Origin: Apis mellifera
Lineage: Eukaryota; Arthropoda; Insecta; Hymenoptera; Apidae
Direction of reading: 5' to 3'
Length of the DNA: 64,000 nucleotides
NCBI RefSeq assembly: GCF_003254395.2
Contig: NC_037648.1
Coordinates: forward strand, 8,682,009 to 8,746,008
A model generated the notes under the pieces. The model saw nothing but the letters and a program-made list of their open reading frames with translations, had not been told where the DNA came from and did not search any database. A program made the translations under genes and the position numbers. How positions within the stretch are numbered: position 1 is the first letter of the stretch; every line of letters begins with the position of its first letter. Shown here one piece after another: positions 11,886-23,847 of this stretch.

Positions 11886-13163
11886 GTATGATCGAATCTC
11901 TGGGGCAAGTAATGATAAAACAAAGATAATTTGTTTAAAACATATTAAATTATTGAAAAGAACTCATCAACCAGAGGAATTGCAGACCAAAGTATTTAAA
12001 AAAATTACATAATTAAATAGATTATAATAATTCCAAAAATCATCAGAGCATCGAATTAATGTAAAAAATATTGGAAAAGAATTGAAAATTAGTGAATGAT
12101 TAAAAATCCACAACGAATAAAATACTTGTTGATACAATTCTTTCTTCTTCCTAGCTTTCAATCTCGAATTTTAATAAAAGACACGCCTGATCAACACTAG
12201 TAGCCATCTACTAACCCTGAGAGAATCATCTCCACCAATTTTGATCTCTCTCTCTCTCTCTCCCCGCCAAAATGTTTACGATCCATTATCGTAACTATAT
12301 GCGAACATCCTGGCGACGTGCATGAGATATGCAGCGGATATTACATTTCCGGGTCACTGGATTGATATTCGCCGATTCCACGGGGGTGTCGAGCCTTGTT
12401 CCCGCCTCCTTCTCCTCCACACCTGCCATTTCATGAGCCAACGAATACCTCTCGAAGAAGGGAAGATCGAAAAGGAGAGAAAGAGAGAGGGAAATATGCG
12501 TTTATTTATTTATTTATTTATTTATGACCGTGATATACGAGGTTTAATTCCTCGCGCAAAGACCTGCAGGGAAGCTATCCCACCGTTGGCCGTTGGAATT
12601 CCACCGATTTTATACGATCACGCGAGCGAGCCGATACTTTGGGAAAAAAAAAAAAGGGGGAGGGAAAAAACGGGAGCATCCGAGGCGCGGCGAGGGATTA
12701 ACAAACTCGACCTGGCTTCGACCCGCTATTTATTCGCGTTTTAAAGGCTGTGCCGGTGAATTTTATTACTCAGCCGCGGAATTCGCGAATTTATTCAACG
12801 ATTTATTCGCGATGACAAACTCGAAGTAACGGGTGTGTAATCCGTTCAAGGATGTGGTTTATTTATTTATTCTTTTTTCTATTGCGTGGAAAGGAAGAAG
12901 AAATCTTTATTATATTACATCGAGTTTTGCTCCCTTCGATAGTGGATCAAGATCAAATTTGAACATTTTCTCCTTCCCAAATATAAGAAAACACTTGGCA
13001 TTTCGATTCCAATTCTCGCGTTCTTTCTATTTATCCCCCCAGAAATACTCCAGAAAAAGTACTATCCCCACAGATCCAGAATTTTCAGGATGATTCGTCC
13101 AAGGAATCCAAAGTACACGTAGACGAAAAGAGCACGTAGTTTCGTTCGGATTAGTAGTTTATC
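11886..13163. other. Gene-free stretch
   Basis: AT-rich to about 12230, then a (TC)n run (12245-12262) and an island to about 12830. The island is open for 140 codons on the plus strand, but that frame crosses a (TTTA)n repeat and an A11 run, so I do not accept it as a gene. Confidence 0.55.
12500..12525. repeat. (TTTA)6 microsatellite
   Basis: A perfect tetranucleotide array of about six units. Confidence 0.95.
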
Positions 13164-13291
13164 TCAAACTTTCCTTTCTCCCTCACTCTTCTCTTCGACG
13201 AATCTCGCGTTAACTTCGTAAATAACCTCGCGATTACAGAGATTTCTAGAAATTTTCTCTAGTTTATTAGGAGGAGGCACGTATATAATAC
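13164..13291 (-). CDS. Candidate terminal exon behind a strong acceptor
   Basis: On the minus strand a tract CCTCTTCTCCATTCAG ends at 13292. The following frame encodes 42 residues, starting GIIYVPPPNKLEKISRNLC and ending in an acidic/basic tail, then TGA at 13166-13164. The composition is balanced and the tract is good. I see no canonical AATAAA nearby on that strand and recognise no family. The frame is also open upstream of the acceptor, as is common in this genome. Confidence 0.2.
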
Positions 13292-16200
13292 CTGAATGGA
13301 GAAGAGGTCGACTCTTTAATGAATTCTTCAAACGCCTCTTATGCCTTCCCACGGAACAATTATGCGGCAATTCGTTAAACGGTTGAAATGTCGTCTCGTG
13401 TTTTTATTTAATTAATTTCTTGCCTTGCTTTCTTTTTTCTTTTTTTTTTTTTTTTTCTCGTCCCTCAACCCCATCCTCGTTGAAGTACCGCGACCTTTTT
13501 CTGCTGCATGACTAGAGTGTTCTTTTCCAGCTTTTTCTCCGACGGTCTCTCCCTCCCCCTTCCCTCGATGTTGTGCACGCGGACGTAATTCCGGGGAGGT
13601 CGGTGAAAACAAGCGGTCCACAAAAATACATTCTCCACTAGCAGAGTATCAGCGGTTGGTTACGATGGTACTTCTTATTCGCGAGCCCTAACCTTTTACC
13701 ATCCATTAAGGGAGGAAATCTAGTAGGTGAAATTTTAATTAAATTAATGTGAAGTGAATGTTTGCTTCCTTTTTCTTTTTTTTTTTTTTTTTTCGTTGTA
13801 AATCGAATACACGAGATAAAATTTATTCTCTAATCCTCTCCCAATCAAGAAAATTTCGATCTCGAAATGATGTTTGAAAAGGTTTGAGGGAGGGTAAGTT
13901 TAATGGAATTGACGCATGGTATGCGCGGTTTATTTATATCAATATATAAAATATATTGTATTTATTCGTGAGAATTGGAAGGAACGAAATATATCTTCGA
14001 TCGAAGGAAAATATTGAATGAAAATATTTATGGAAGGAAGGGACATACATACATACATACGTACGTAGATATATACATACACGTATAATTTAGATTATAG
14101 GACACGCGAGGCGTGTATAATTCGTTCCCATTGGTTATTCGTGAATATCGAATTTCTGTCACTGTCAAAATGCATGATACAGATTATGTCATTTGTCGAA
14201 ATTCTTAACTGTGCTTAACTTGAAATAATGAAATCGTATATGTTTAAATGTACACAACATAAGAGATAAGATATTCGCGCTTTTATTAATTTACACCGGA
14301 TGGATGAAATTTTAATAAATGATAAATTCTTAAAGCATCGTGTGAAACGTATCATTTGCGTATAAATAAATCGCGTGGATGGGCATGGTGGATATTTATC
14401 AAGCTGCGATGAATATCTTCTATTGTTTCGATATAAAATTCCAGTTGCACATTTATCAATATTTTATATACTTTTTCACAGCGCGTTTTATACGCTTTTC
14501 AAATAAAAGCTTCGACAAAAGCTGGAACACGGATCAACAGTCGTAAAAGAATATACAAATAAATGTATCTCGCTTTATTCTCGCTCTTAATTAATTTTTT
14601 CGTTTCATTTCTTTTTTTTTTTTTTTTTGTTGCATCGTTTCGAGTCAAATTAAAACATTTATTTTTGCCGATCTTTCATAAATTTGTATCATTGATTTTT
14701 CCCATAAAATCTTGTTTCTCTCCTTTCCTAGTTCTACGAGTAATAACGTTTAAGTATCCATAATCACCTTATCTAACTCTGGACTTACCAAACTCCATAT
14801 TACATTTCATAAGTCACTCCAATACAAAATATTGATTTGAATTAATTGTTCATGTCATCAATCGATAATTCAAAGAATAAAGATTAATAAAATCTTCTCT
14901 CCTTGAGAAACGGACAGGCAGAATTCTTCTTAATGTTCATAAAAAGATTTTCCCTCTTCTTTGAACCATCATCTATCTCAAAGCGTAGACATCAGGATTA
15001 CGTATCACTGTATAAAAATCTCGAGTACGGAAACTGGACTGTAACGAAACGATCCTCCAAATCGCACCGGTGAAAAAAAACCTTTTAAGGACTGTCTTCG
15101 TGCAAAAACCGTCGTGGCAAGAGTCGTTTATCGAAATTTTCGTTTTATAAAGGCAATAAAGCATCGACTTTGTCGCCTCCTCCACCGATTATTACGAAAT
15201 TTCCGTGTCGATCCCGAACAAACCACCTAAGATATCGGAATCGATAGCCTCGTTGGCCGGCAAACCTGTGGATGGATTTTCGACGACTTACCGCTGAATT
15301 ACAAATTATGGGATATCGTAGGACCGCTTTGTCGCGTTCTACACAGTCGCCTCGACTGTGAATTTTCGATTCAGCGCGACTGGAATACGTGTTATATCTT
15401 ATCTATGTGGATAGCGATGGGATCGAGCCGGGATCGAGCGAGAATTGATTGAACAAGAAATTGAACTCGAATCTTTTTCGAGGAAAAGAGAAAAGAGGAA
15501 ACGGTTCGAAATAATTGAATGATACTTTTAAATATCTATGAACGAAGAGATGGAAAAGATTTCTACTTTCGAGTAGAATTGAAGATAATTCTAGTAGGCT
15601 TGAATCTGAATCTCTGTGAATAATTCCAATGGAAATGTCGAGATTCTCAGCATCAGAATAAGGAATTATATACTTGACAATAATATTTGGATTCTATGAA
15701 ACGAATTTTTTTTATAAATGTACAAGTACACACTTGAATTTGATCCCATCACTAGATATCTTATCTGTCGTTTCCAATCGAGTCATCGTCCCTTTTCCTT
15801 TTTCTTTCCTCCTTCAACCCTTCCTCTTGAAGCATGGTTGAAGAGCCAGCAAGACAGACAACTTTTCCTTAGCCACTGAGAGTTCAACGAGCCATTTGGT
15901 TCAACGAAGTTTGCGCTGTTAAGTTGGAACCAAGATCCGGCTAAATTCGGATCGTTTGATTTACCGGTTCAATTTAATTGGACCGAGATACAAGGGGATG
16001 AAACGGAAAGATTTTGTTGATTACACAATTTGTTGATTAATCGAATTTCTAATGTTTCAACATTGTATTGAATTGAGAGAAAAATAGGAGAATTTAAAGA
16101 AAACATGTATATTTTGGAAATATAATCACTCTTCTTCTGTATCGTTCTTACGACAAGTTTCTAATAATTACAGAATCCCAATAAAATTGCAAAGCTTTGA

Positions 16201-18961
16201 TCAAAAAATTATACGAATAATTGTGATTCAATTTAAATTAGCTTTTAAAAAGATGCCATATCCATTCCGACAATTAAAATACGTCATTCGTTCGGACAAT
16301 TTAATATCTATTTAAAAAATGGATATAAATAATCCTTTCTTTTTTCATCGACGAATTTATTTCATTCACAAAACACGTCAAAACAATTAATACGTCGAAT
16401 ATTTCAACAAAAAAGAAAAAAAACAATACTCCAATAAAATTCCATTAAAATAATCCACACTTTTATTTTCCATTTGAAAATGAAATTAACTTTAAAAACC
16501 AATTTGTCAATATCCCATTTTCGATTCCCCAAATTGTTAATCCAAAATTTCGTTAATTTCCAATCCTTCCATGAAATCCTCTTTCATCATAACGATGTCT
16601 GGGGCAAAGGCCTGTTACGGGAAAACCGATTCTCAAGTGTCCACCGAACAGGCCCCAAACGAACAAACCCAATCTTCCCCAACACTCGTCACCTTCCCTT
16701 CGATCCTCAAAAGATAATACTCGATCGGTCCTCTCGACGTGCCTCCTCCACGAAAGGTACACGGTGAAAATCCTCGTGGAGAAGGAGGAGGAAGGGAATG
16801 CCTCGTTCCTGGCGGACACGATTTTGAAATTTTAAACGGAGACACAAACCGGAATCCACCACGCACTCCCGACAGAATAAAGAGATCCAGTTTCGCGCGC
16901 AAAGAGAAGGAGAGAAGAGGAGGAGTTAACCACCCTTCGCGATTTCTCGATTCTCGACGGAGGGAGGAGCTACTTTTACGAAAATAAAACGAATCGAAGC
17001 GGATTAAATTCAAAGACGCGGAAAACTATTCGACTTTCTCGCCATTTAAGAAATTTCACTATGTCGAACGTTGCTCTTGGGAATTTCACTTATCCCCTCC
17101 CCTCCCCTCCTTCTGAATCGAAGCGAGACGAAATCCGTTTATCCGTGAGGAATTCATTCGTCCCGTTGTTCGTGTTTCGTTGCAGTTTTGCTATCCGCAG
17201 TATTTCCACTGCTGGAAGAGGAGGAGGAGGAGGAATCAGGTCGGATTAGGGGAAAAATTGTAATAAAAGGGAAGAGGTGGAATTTTATTCGAAACGGAGT
17301 GGAGGATTGATCGGGCCGTAGTAATTGAAGATCCTTCATCCCTGGTGGCGAGGAAATGTAAGGGGGGATGATATCGTGGATAAAGTATTAGATGATAAAA
17401 AACTTTCTGCTATCGATATCGGTATCTGAATAAATCTTGTGAACAGATAATTTGATAACTGTACTTTTTTAGTTGACTATTTTTCTTAAAAAAAAAAAAA
17501 AAAGTGAGAAGGAAACGATGAGTTTTATATACCTTTTTATCGATCAAGGCTATCGTAATTTATAAAGAATTTAATTAATTTTGTATTTATGCAATTATCC
17601 TATGATTTTTAAATTTTGTTAATTATACGTGAATAACAAACTTTTTCTTTTAGATTAACTTATTAAATGTATTATATGTATTTGTCCATCAAACTTAAGA
17701 AGAAAGATATTTTAATATAGTTATAAATTTCTATTATTGCTCGTTTACACAAGAAAGAAGAAAATTTAATATTTCTAATTCGATGATGCGAAATCATGAT
17801 AAAAACAAGCCCTTCAAGGAAACATAATTGAACTTCAAGTCATCAAGATAATATGATGATGAAGATTCTTTTTTGAATATATCGTATTCTATCTCTTAGA
17901 CATCATCGAAACGATTTCATCCTCGTGTTTTAATCAACATAAAATTCGCGTAAAAACAACGTATCCCAGATACGAAGCCAAAGAAAATACGATTTACGAG
18001 GGGACGCTTATCGAACTTCGATTTTCAGTTTTTGATGGAAACTCTTTTGCCTCAAAATCGACCATCTCTCTCTCTCTCTCTCTCTCTTCCAACCTTTCTA
18101 CCTTTCCTCTATCGCCTGTAATTCGATTCCAGAAGGTGGAACTACATATAACCAAAGTTCCATTGTTCTCGAATTATATTATATATAACTATTCCCGATC
18201 GAGTCTTTTTAAAAATCGATAAAAGAAACGTCGTATTTCGTTTCAGTTAATTTGCACTCGTTGAAAAATAGGGGAATATCTCATCGAGAAGCTACCTCCC
18301 CGTTGATTTTTATTTTAAGACATTGAAATACGTTTATTGGGAGCATAACTTTTCTTTTTCGGATACGTATTTTGCAGTAAATTTCGTTTTATGATATATC
18401 CTGATTTTATAACTACGAGGTGCATTCTTTTACAAAGAATTTTCGTTCTATAAAATGAATTCTAAATAATAATATTCCTTTTCAATCCAAGTTTTATTTT
18501 TCGAACTGTTTAATGTCTCAAAACAAGAATTACTTACTTAACCCTCTTAAATAATTATTAACATTCTAAAATACATGAAATATCATAAAAATTTTTGTAT
18601 CAATAACGATAAGAATAAAATATTAACAAATAAAAACATAAAAAGGAACGAAGACGAGAAATTGTTGCTCGAGACATGTTCTCCCTCCTCTGAAAATCCA
18701 CGATTCACAACATTCCTCCTTTATCTCACGCACGAATATTAAATTTCAAGAATTGTTGAAACTGACTATGCCTTCTCGACGAATTTACTACGTTTCAACC
18801 AAGGATAACGCCTGGTCACGTCGCGTTTCGCAGTTTCATCGCGGTTCAGACGAGCAACAGCAACATCGGATAATCGATTACGTCGGCACAGGTTTTCATA
18901 ATAACGTTACGAGGCCGTGAAAATAAATCTTGTTCGTCTCGGATTCTCGCCTCTCCTCTCC
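13292..18961. other. Gene-free stretch with homopolymers and islands
   Basis: It contains T16 (13441-13456), T18 (13776-13793), an (ACAT)n run (14043-14066), T17 (14612-14628), A16 (17488-17503) and (TC)13 (18064-18089). Islands at about 15180-15440, 16600-17000 and 17040-17360 are open on both strands without splice or promoter support. The remainder is AT-rich. Confidence 0.55.
18064..18089. repeat. (TC)13 microsatellite
   Basis: A perfect dinucleotide array. Confidence 0.97.
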
Positions 18962-18979
18962 TATATATATAGGGAGAGG
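18955..18979 (+). promoter_or_regulatory. TATA-like element flanked by CCTCTCC / GGAGAGG arms
   Basis: A 10-bp TATATATATA core is flanked by a perfect 7-bp inverted repeat (CCTCTCC on the left, GGAGAGG on the right). GC-richer DNA that is open in all three plus frames follows to 19155, where a donor-like GTAAGA occurs. In one frame an ATG at 19000 starts 37 codons (MEGDRRISSR...). No initiator match lies at the expected distance, so the promoter role is a guess. Confidence 0.2.
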
Positions 18980-21170
18980 CCATTTTTCACGCGAAATTAT
19001 GGAAGGCGACCGACGAATTTCATCGCGGCCCTGGATGCATGCCTTTTTCCCTCGTCCTGCTGGATTCTTTACGATTCGGCCGCATTTCCCGTGTTCCCAC
19101 GGAGCCGCATAAACTGGGAAGGGAGGAGGAGGATTTTTACAGCTTAGGTCGGTAAGATGTAGGCGAGAGTACGTGATGGTGACGATGTTTGGTGTTAATA
19201 AATCGTGAGCGATCCACCTCCTTTACATCGTAGCTTATCGTATTATATTTATCGTTCTCGAGCGGGAAAGGTAAATTTTGAATGTAAATAAGGAGTGATA
19301 TATTTGGATATGGTAAAATATAACGAGGTGTGAGAAGTTGAGAAAGCTCGTTCGACGACCAGTGAGAATGAAGAATGAAATTAAGAGAGAAAAGTTAAAT
19401 TTCAAAAAGAAAGGAATTGTATATACGATATTCGCTAATAAATAATGAAATTGCGAGAAGAATGATTACGGAGTTGAGCTTGTTTGACATCGTTAAAAAA
19501 AAGAAAAGAAAAAGAGAAAAGGAACGAAGCAAATGGAATTTCGAACGATGTCGAAGTTTGGTCGTAACAAATAATGTGGAGGAAGGGAGAAAATGAAACT
19601 GATTCGTGGAGAGATTACGACTATTTTTCAAGTTTTGTTCGAGGAGAGAAGAAAGGAGTACTAATGAGAATTTTGGATGGGGAAAGGAGTAAAAGGCACA
19701 AAGGTAACGCGGGCCATTTTCTAACAGTTTTGTCTACTCGCTTATGACAGTCACGTCCTGAAGATGTTTCGTTAGTTTACCACTTTAGAGTTCCTGAATT
19801 GCATGTCCTTGGGAACGTACGTGCTTTGTGAGTTTATTACTTGCAAAATAACCGCTTTTTAGATGAACGTGACATTTTATTCCCACCCTTTTCTTGACTC
19901 CTTTCCGCGACCCTACCTGAAAATATTATTTCTCGTTTCTTCAATATCCACGAAATATATTAAATTTTCAAACGAGCTACAATTTAATCCCATCCATGTA
20001 ATTTATCCATTAATCATCGTTTATGCAAAGTGGAATTATATTAACCAATCTAAGAATTTCTCTACACGTTCCACCCTTTTCATCCGTCTATTTATCTCCT
20101 TTTAAATCCTCAATAGAAGAATAAAGATGAAAATTAAACTTCCACTCTACGTTCTTACGAAACTTTTTAAATTACACGTCGTTATAAATAATACAGAAAG
20201 CATCGTTTGTTATTTCATCAGCTTGTACCCTGTTATTGTTGCACCCTAAAGAAGATCGAAGAAAAACTTGTCCCCTTTTTGAAAAAAAAAAAAAAATAGA
20301 AACTCGACGTTGAATTAACTCTGCGTGATAAATAGAATTCCTCTAAATAAACGGTGATCGAAACTGGATCGAAACAACGGGCAATTTTTACAGTGGGGAA
20401 ACGCGAAATAGATTCTGTATTACCGGCCCACTTTACTACAGGCAACAACCTATCCGAGAAAACGGTTGATTCCGTAGAAAACGGCGGGCTATTTATAACG
20501 ATACGCCATGGAATAAATTGCATATTGCCTTAACTCGCCGGATAAATGGAATTTTCTCTCAAGAAAATCTTGATAACGGTTTTTACTATCCCGATCGTTT
20601 CGCACGGGATATTGAGTTAACATGGCGCTACTCAACGAGATCCAAAACCCGATATTATTTGCAGGGGAGGAAGAGTATCGCCGATTTAAAACGTATACAA
20701 CCGTTCCTTTGCCCATTGATCGATCCTCAATAACGTTCTTTACCATCAGATTTGATATTTTTCTCCATACAGTTTAACATTTACATCGAGACAATTCTCA
20801 CGACGATAACTTTCTTATTTATTCGAGTCGATTGAATTTCAATAAATTATAACTCGAGTTAAAGTTATCCGTCAAATGTCAGCTGGAATAATCGATCTCG
20901 TTATCGATTCTTCTTCTCCTTTTTTTAAAATTCCTCCCTTCCAACCTTGTTGTTTCCTTCCTCTCCAAGATCGTTTCTCCCCTTTTCAACGATTCCCTCC
21001 CTCTTCCTTGAATCGCTTTCTTCGAAATTCTTCTCAACTGCAATTTCATCTCATTGTGTTGCGGGGGAGGAAAGGCGTGTTCCAGGCTGGAAAGGAAGGG
21101 CTTGGGGGTGATAGATTATTTCCTACAACCGATCTCGGATGAACACTCGTCCAAGTAGTTGGGAAGGTGG
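18980..21170. other. Gene-free stretch
   Basis: AT-rich DNA with an island at 20330-20740 that is open on both strands (71 codons plus, 85 codons minus, neither with a supported ATG exon). Around 19789-19826 a short segment lies between a TTTAG acceptor and GTGAGT, but the donor's exon side is poor. Nothing else is supportable. Confidence 0.5.
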
Positions 21171-21175
21171 ATACG

Positions 21176-21220
21176 TATATATATATATATATATACACGA
21201 GTGGTAGTAGTTAGCCAGTC
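21176..21220 (+). promoter_or_regulatory. Candidate core promoter: TATA tract plus initiator
   Basis: An (AT)n tract (21176-21194) is followed by GCCAGTC, matching the insect initiator core CAGTC. Its A at 21217 lies about 30 bp after TATATA. This is the textbook TATA-to-start spacing. A short ORF with an excellent start context begins 49 bp further on. The (AT)n tract may simply be a microsatellite, so the TATA reading is uncertain. Confidence 0.3.
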
Positions 21221-21265
21221 GATAGGAATTATTTCGGAGACAGTGAGCCGAAGACTGACCGCAAA

Positions 21266-21343
21266 ATGGACGACTGTGCTGGTGGACGGCCAATGGTGGC
21301 GAAAGGCATTAGGTTTGGATATCCTGGCACTCGTAGGAATTGA
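21266..21343 (+). CDS. Candidate short ORF (25 codons) with ideal start context
   Basis: The start is GCAAAATGG, nearly the ideal insect start context. The peptide is 25 residues (MDDCAGGRPMVAKGIR, then FGYPGTRRN) and ends in TGA. It follows a TATA/initiator arrangement by about 50 bp. It could be an upstream ORF, a micropeptide or the start of a first exon. No donor of good quality is seen inside it. Another plus frame stays open to 21443. Confidence 0.2.
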   Translation: MDDCAGGRPMVAKGIRFGYPGTRRN

Positions 21344-22303
21344 GGATGCAGGAATTAAACCCCTTCCACGGGCGTTAAGAACGTTTATTGATCCTGCGGG
21401 AAATGAATTATCCGAGACAATGGAAATTTTCTACCGTACATAACAGAGGAAGATTGCAACACCATTCTTTGTTCCAACAACAAATTTCGAAGGATGGAAA
21501 TATGAAACCCTTTTTATCTTCTCCAATTAAACAAATTTCATCGATCTAAAACAGAATCCGTCTATTTATCGATCAAATGTTCTCTTCAAATTTAATATAA
21601 TAGGAATATAACTTGTAACAATAATTCTTCTCAATAATTCCAAAATTTTTACCATGTATATATAGATTCTAATTAATTCTAATTAATAAAATGCACAAAA
21701 AAAAAGTCTCCATTCGCCTCGAAACGATTATCATCTTGCTATGCTAAATGTGAAATCGATAAATCAAAAATCTCTCCATCCATTTTCTAAACCGAGACGA
21801 GCTCTTTCCAGGCCACAGTTATCTCGGCGAGAAACATTTCGAGAAACGTTTATTTCCGTTCCTTCGGGCATCGTGATCGGGGACGCGTTAATCTCGAAAC
21901 GTTGAAACAGGAACACTGGGAGGGGGGATGGAACACGAATGAAAGTGGCTCCGTTTCGGAAACGGAGTTTCTCGAATTCTCCTTTGTTGCTCGCGCCACA
22001 AATTTACGAACGCAGATCTCTCCCCGTTTAAAATCTCTCCCCTCTAATTCCCAAGATCCTCGGTGTGGGATTCCCTTATCGCTGTGGGACATTGTCACGC
22101 TGTGGGATACGTCATAAACGAAACGGGTATCTGCTTTTGGCGTGGAATCACCGCTTTAATTTCCCATCCCCCACATTTGTGCCTGTTTCGTGGCACGTTG
22201 CATAAGCGGAAAGAAACAACGGGGGATCCGAAGGTTTTTTTTTCTCCGCCTTGGCAAGTGGATGGAACGGATGTGCAGCTAACTGGGATGTAAAATGATA
22301 AAG
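21344..22303. other. Gene-free stretch
   Basis: AT-rich to about 21780, then a GC-richer island to 22290, open on both strands for 70-82 codons. A short direct repeat of CGCTGTGGGA lies at 22080 and 22099. No splice or promoter support. Confidence 0.5.
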
Positions 22304-22733
22304 GAAAGAAAAAGAAATGAGGAGAGGTTGTTTCTTTTTAAAGAAGAGGAATAAAGAAATGTGTATTTATCATCAAATGAATTTAGAGAGAAAGATTGGT
22401 AATATTCGAAAATTGACTTTGTTCTTTTTAACACAAATGAATATCAAAGTATTGCTGATAAACGAAAGGAGTCATCTTTCCATTCAGATGAAAGTGTAAT
22501 CACGAAATCTCGTTGAAAATTAAAAATTGATTTGAAAGAAAAAGAAATGAGGAGAGGTTGTTTCTTTTTAAAGAAGAGGAATAAAGAAATGTGTATTTAT
22601 TATCGAATTTAGAAAGAAAGATTGGTAATATTCGAAAATCGACTCTGTTCTTTTTAACACAAATGGACAACGAAAGGAGTCATCTTTCCACTCAAACGAA
22701 AGTGAAGTCTCGTTGAAGATTAAAAATTGATTT
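22304..22733. repeat. Tandem duplication of a 230-bp unit (second copy 200 bp)
   Basis: Copy 1 (22304-22533) and copy 2 (22534-22733) both begin GAAAGAAAAAGAAATGAGGA and end with ATTAAAAATTGATTT. Copy 2 has lost about 30 bp in small deletions and carries several substitutions. Conserved blocks include AAAGAAGAGGAATAAAGAAA and CGAAAGGAGTCATCTTTCCA. The high identity points to a fairly recent event. A 60-codon frame in copy 1 is interrupted in copy 2, so coding function is unlikely. Confidence 0.95.
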
Positions 22734-23194
22734 GGACAAATCTCGTAAAGCTCTCCTCTAACACGCGCAGAAAAATATTAGGGCAGGAATAATCTCGATG
22801 ATCCTCCCATATTAAATCCACAATTATCCCTCGCGTTCCCTGATTCAGCGTTTCCTCACGTTTTAGAAACTTTGCAAATTAGCCACGCAATCTTCCACCG
22901 TGAAACAAGCCCGCGCTGCGCTTAACTATTTTCTTTATCTTGAAGGAAACAAGGATCGTAAACAAGAAGCGGAGATTCGCAGCTGAAGGAGAAGACGTTG
23001 CTAACATACTTGAGAGCAAATGAATCGCTTTGAGGGAACAACCCGATCCTTCAGGTTCAAACCGGTTCATCGAGGAAAACGTTATTTCGACTTCCGCTAG
23101 GATTAAACGATTCCCTGCCACTATTCCATTGATCCGTTTCTCCCTCCCCCTTTCGTGAAAAACGTTCAGACCAGAGATCTTTTATACGTTTTAG

Positions 23195-23458
23195 AAATCC
23201 AGAGAGAAAGGGATCGATCGCAATAATTGGGGAGAAAATTTGAGAAAAGAAAAAATTATGTTATACGATCGATTAAGAGATCAAAATGAAACAGGTTTAG
23301 ATTTGATTGAATTATTGAATATGAGAAAAGAAAAAATTATGTTATACGATCGATTAAGAGATCAAAATGAAACAGGTTCAGATTTGATTGAATTAATTGG
23401 ACTCGATAATCTTCAAACTGGTCCAATTGAGAAACAAACTATACACATATATATATGA
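23195..23458 (+). CDS. Candidate terminal exon containing an in-frame 27-residue tandem repeat
   Basis: The tract ATCTTTTATACGTTTTAG ends at 23194 and makes a good acceptor. The frame then stays open for 87 codons to TGA. It begins KSREKGIDRNNWGEN and then carries two copies of a 27-residue unit (RKEKIMLYDRLRDQNETG followed by DLIEL). It ends in LDNLQTGPIEKQTIHIYI. AATAAA lies 33 bp after the stop. The residues are charged and helix-like, and 87 open codons are notable in such AT-rich DNA. The duplication is a multiple of three and free of stops in this frame. No family is recognised. Upstream exons are unknown. Confidence 0.35.
   Translation, partial: KSREKGIDRNNWGENLRKEKIMLYDRLRDQNETGLDLIELLNMRKEKIMLYDRLRDQNETGSDLIELIGLDNLQTGPIEKQTIHIYI
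23241..23395. repeat. 81-bp tandem duplication
   Basis: Unit 1 starts at 23241 and unit 2 at 23322. About 74 bp align with a single substitution (T in unit 1, C in unit 2, giving Leu or Ser in the candidate frame) before the copies diverge. The period of 81 bp preserves reading frame. It is a second, independent tandem duplication within 1 kb of the 230-bp one. Confidence 0.97.
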
Positions 23459-23490
23459 ATTGTTCAACCATTTCGTATAAAATTATTCGA

Positions 23491-23496
23491 AATAAA
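23491..23496 (+). promoter_or_regulatory. Candidate poly(A) signal AATAAA
   Basis: It lies 33 bp downstream of the stop of the 87-codon candidate exon. Pyrimidine-rich sequence (ATTTCTCTCGTC) follows within 30 bp. AATAAA is common in AT-rich DNA, so its position is the only support. Confidence 0.3.
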
Positions 23497-23816
23497 TGAA
23501 TGTCATCATTTCTCTCGTCTATCTAATACGCAAATTTACCCCTCCTCCTCTCTCTCTCTCTCTCGAATACACGCGGCTCAACCAACACTCCGGGTTTCAA
23601 TTTTAAACTGTCACAATATTAATTCGCCGATGAACGGCGCTCTGTAACTTCCACTAACTAATATGATTCAATCTAAATCGATTCGAAATCCAATTTATCG
23701 TGATGCCAGTTCGCGCGGCAGTGCGGTGGCTCGGCTATTGACGGGGTATTGAAAAACGAGAGGAGAAACGAGCAGGGAAAGGGAAGAAAGAGACGGAGAA
23801 AAAAACTTTGCCAGCC

Positions 23817-23847
<31 letters not shown>

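Noticed and set aside
12322..12744. 140-codon plus-strand frame
   Set aside because: It passes through (TTTA)6 and an A11 run and has no promoter, splice or family support.
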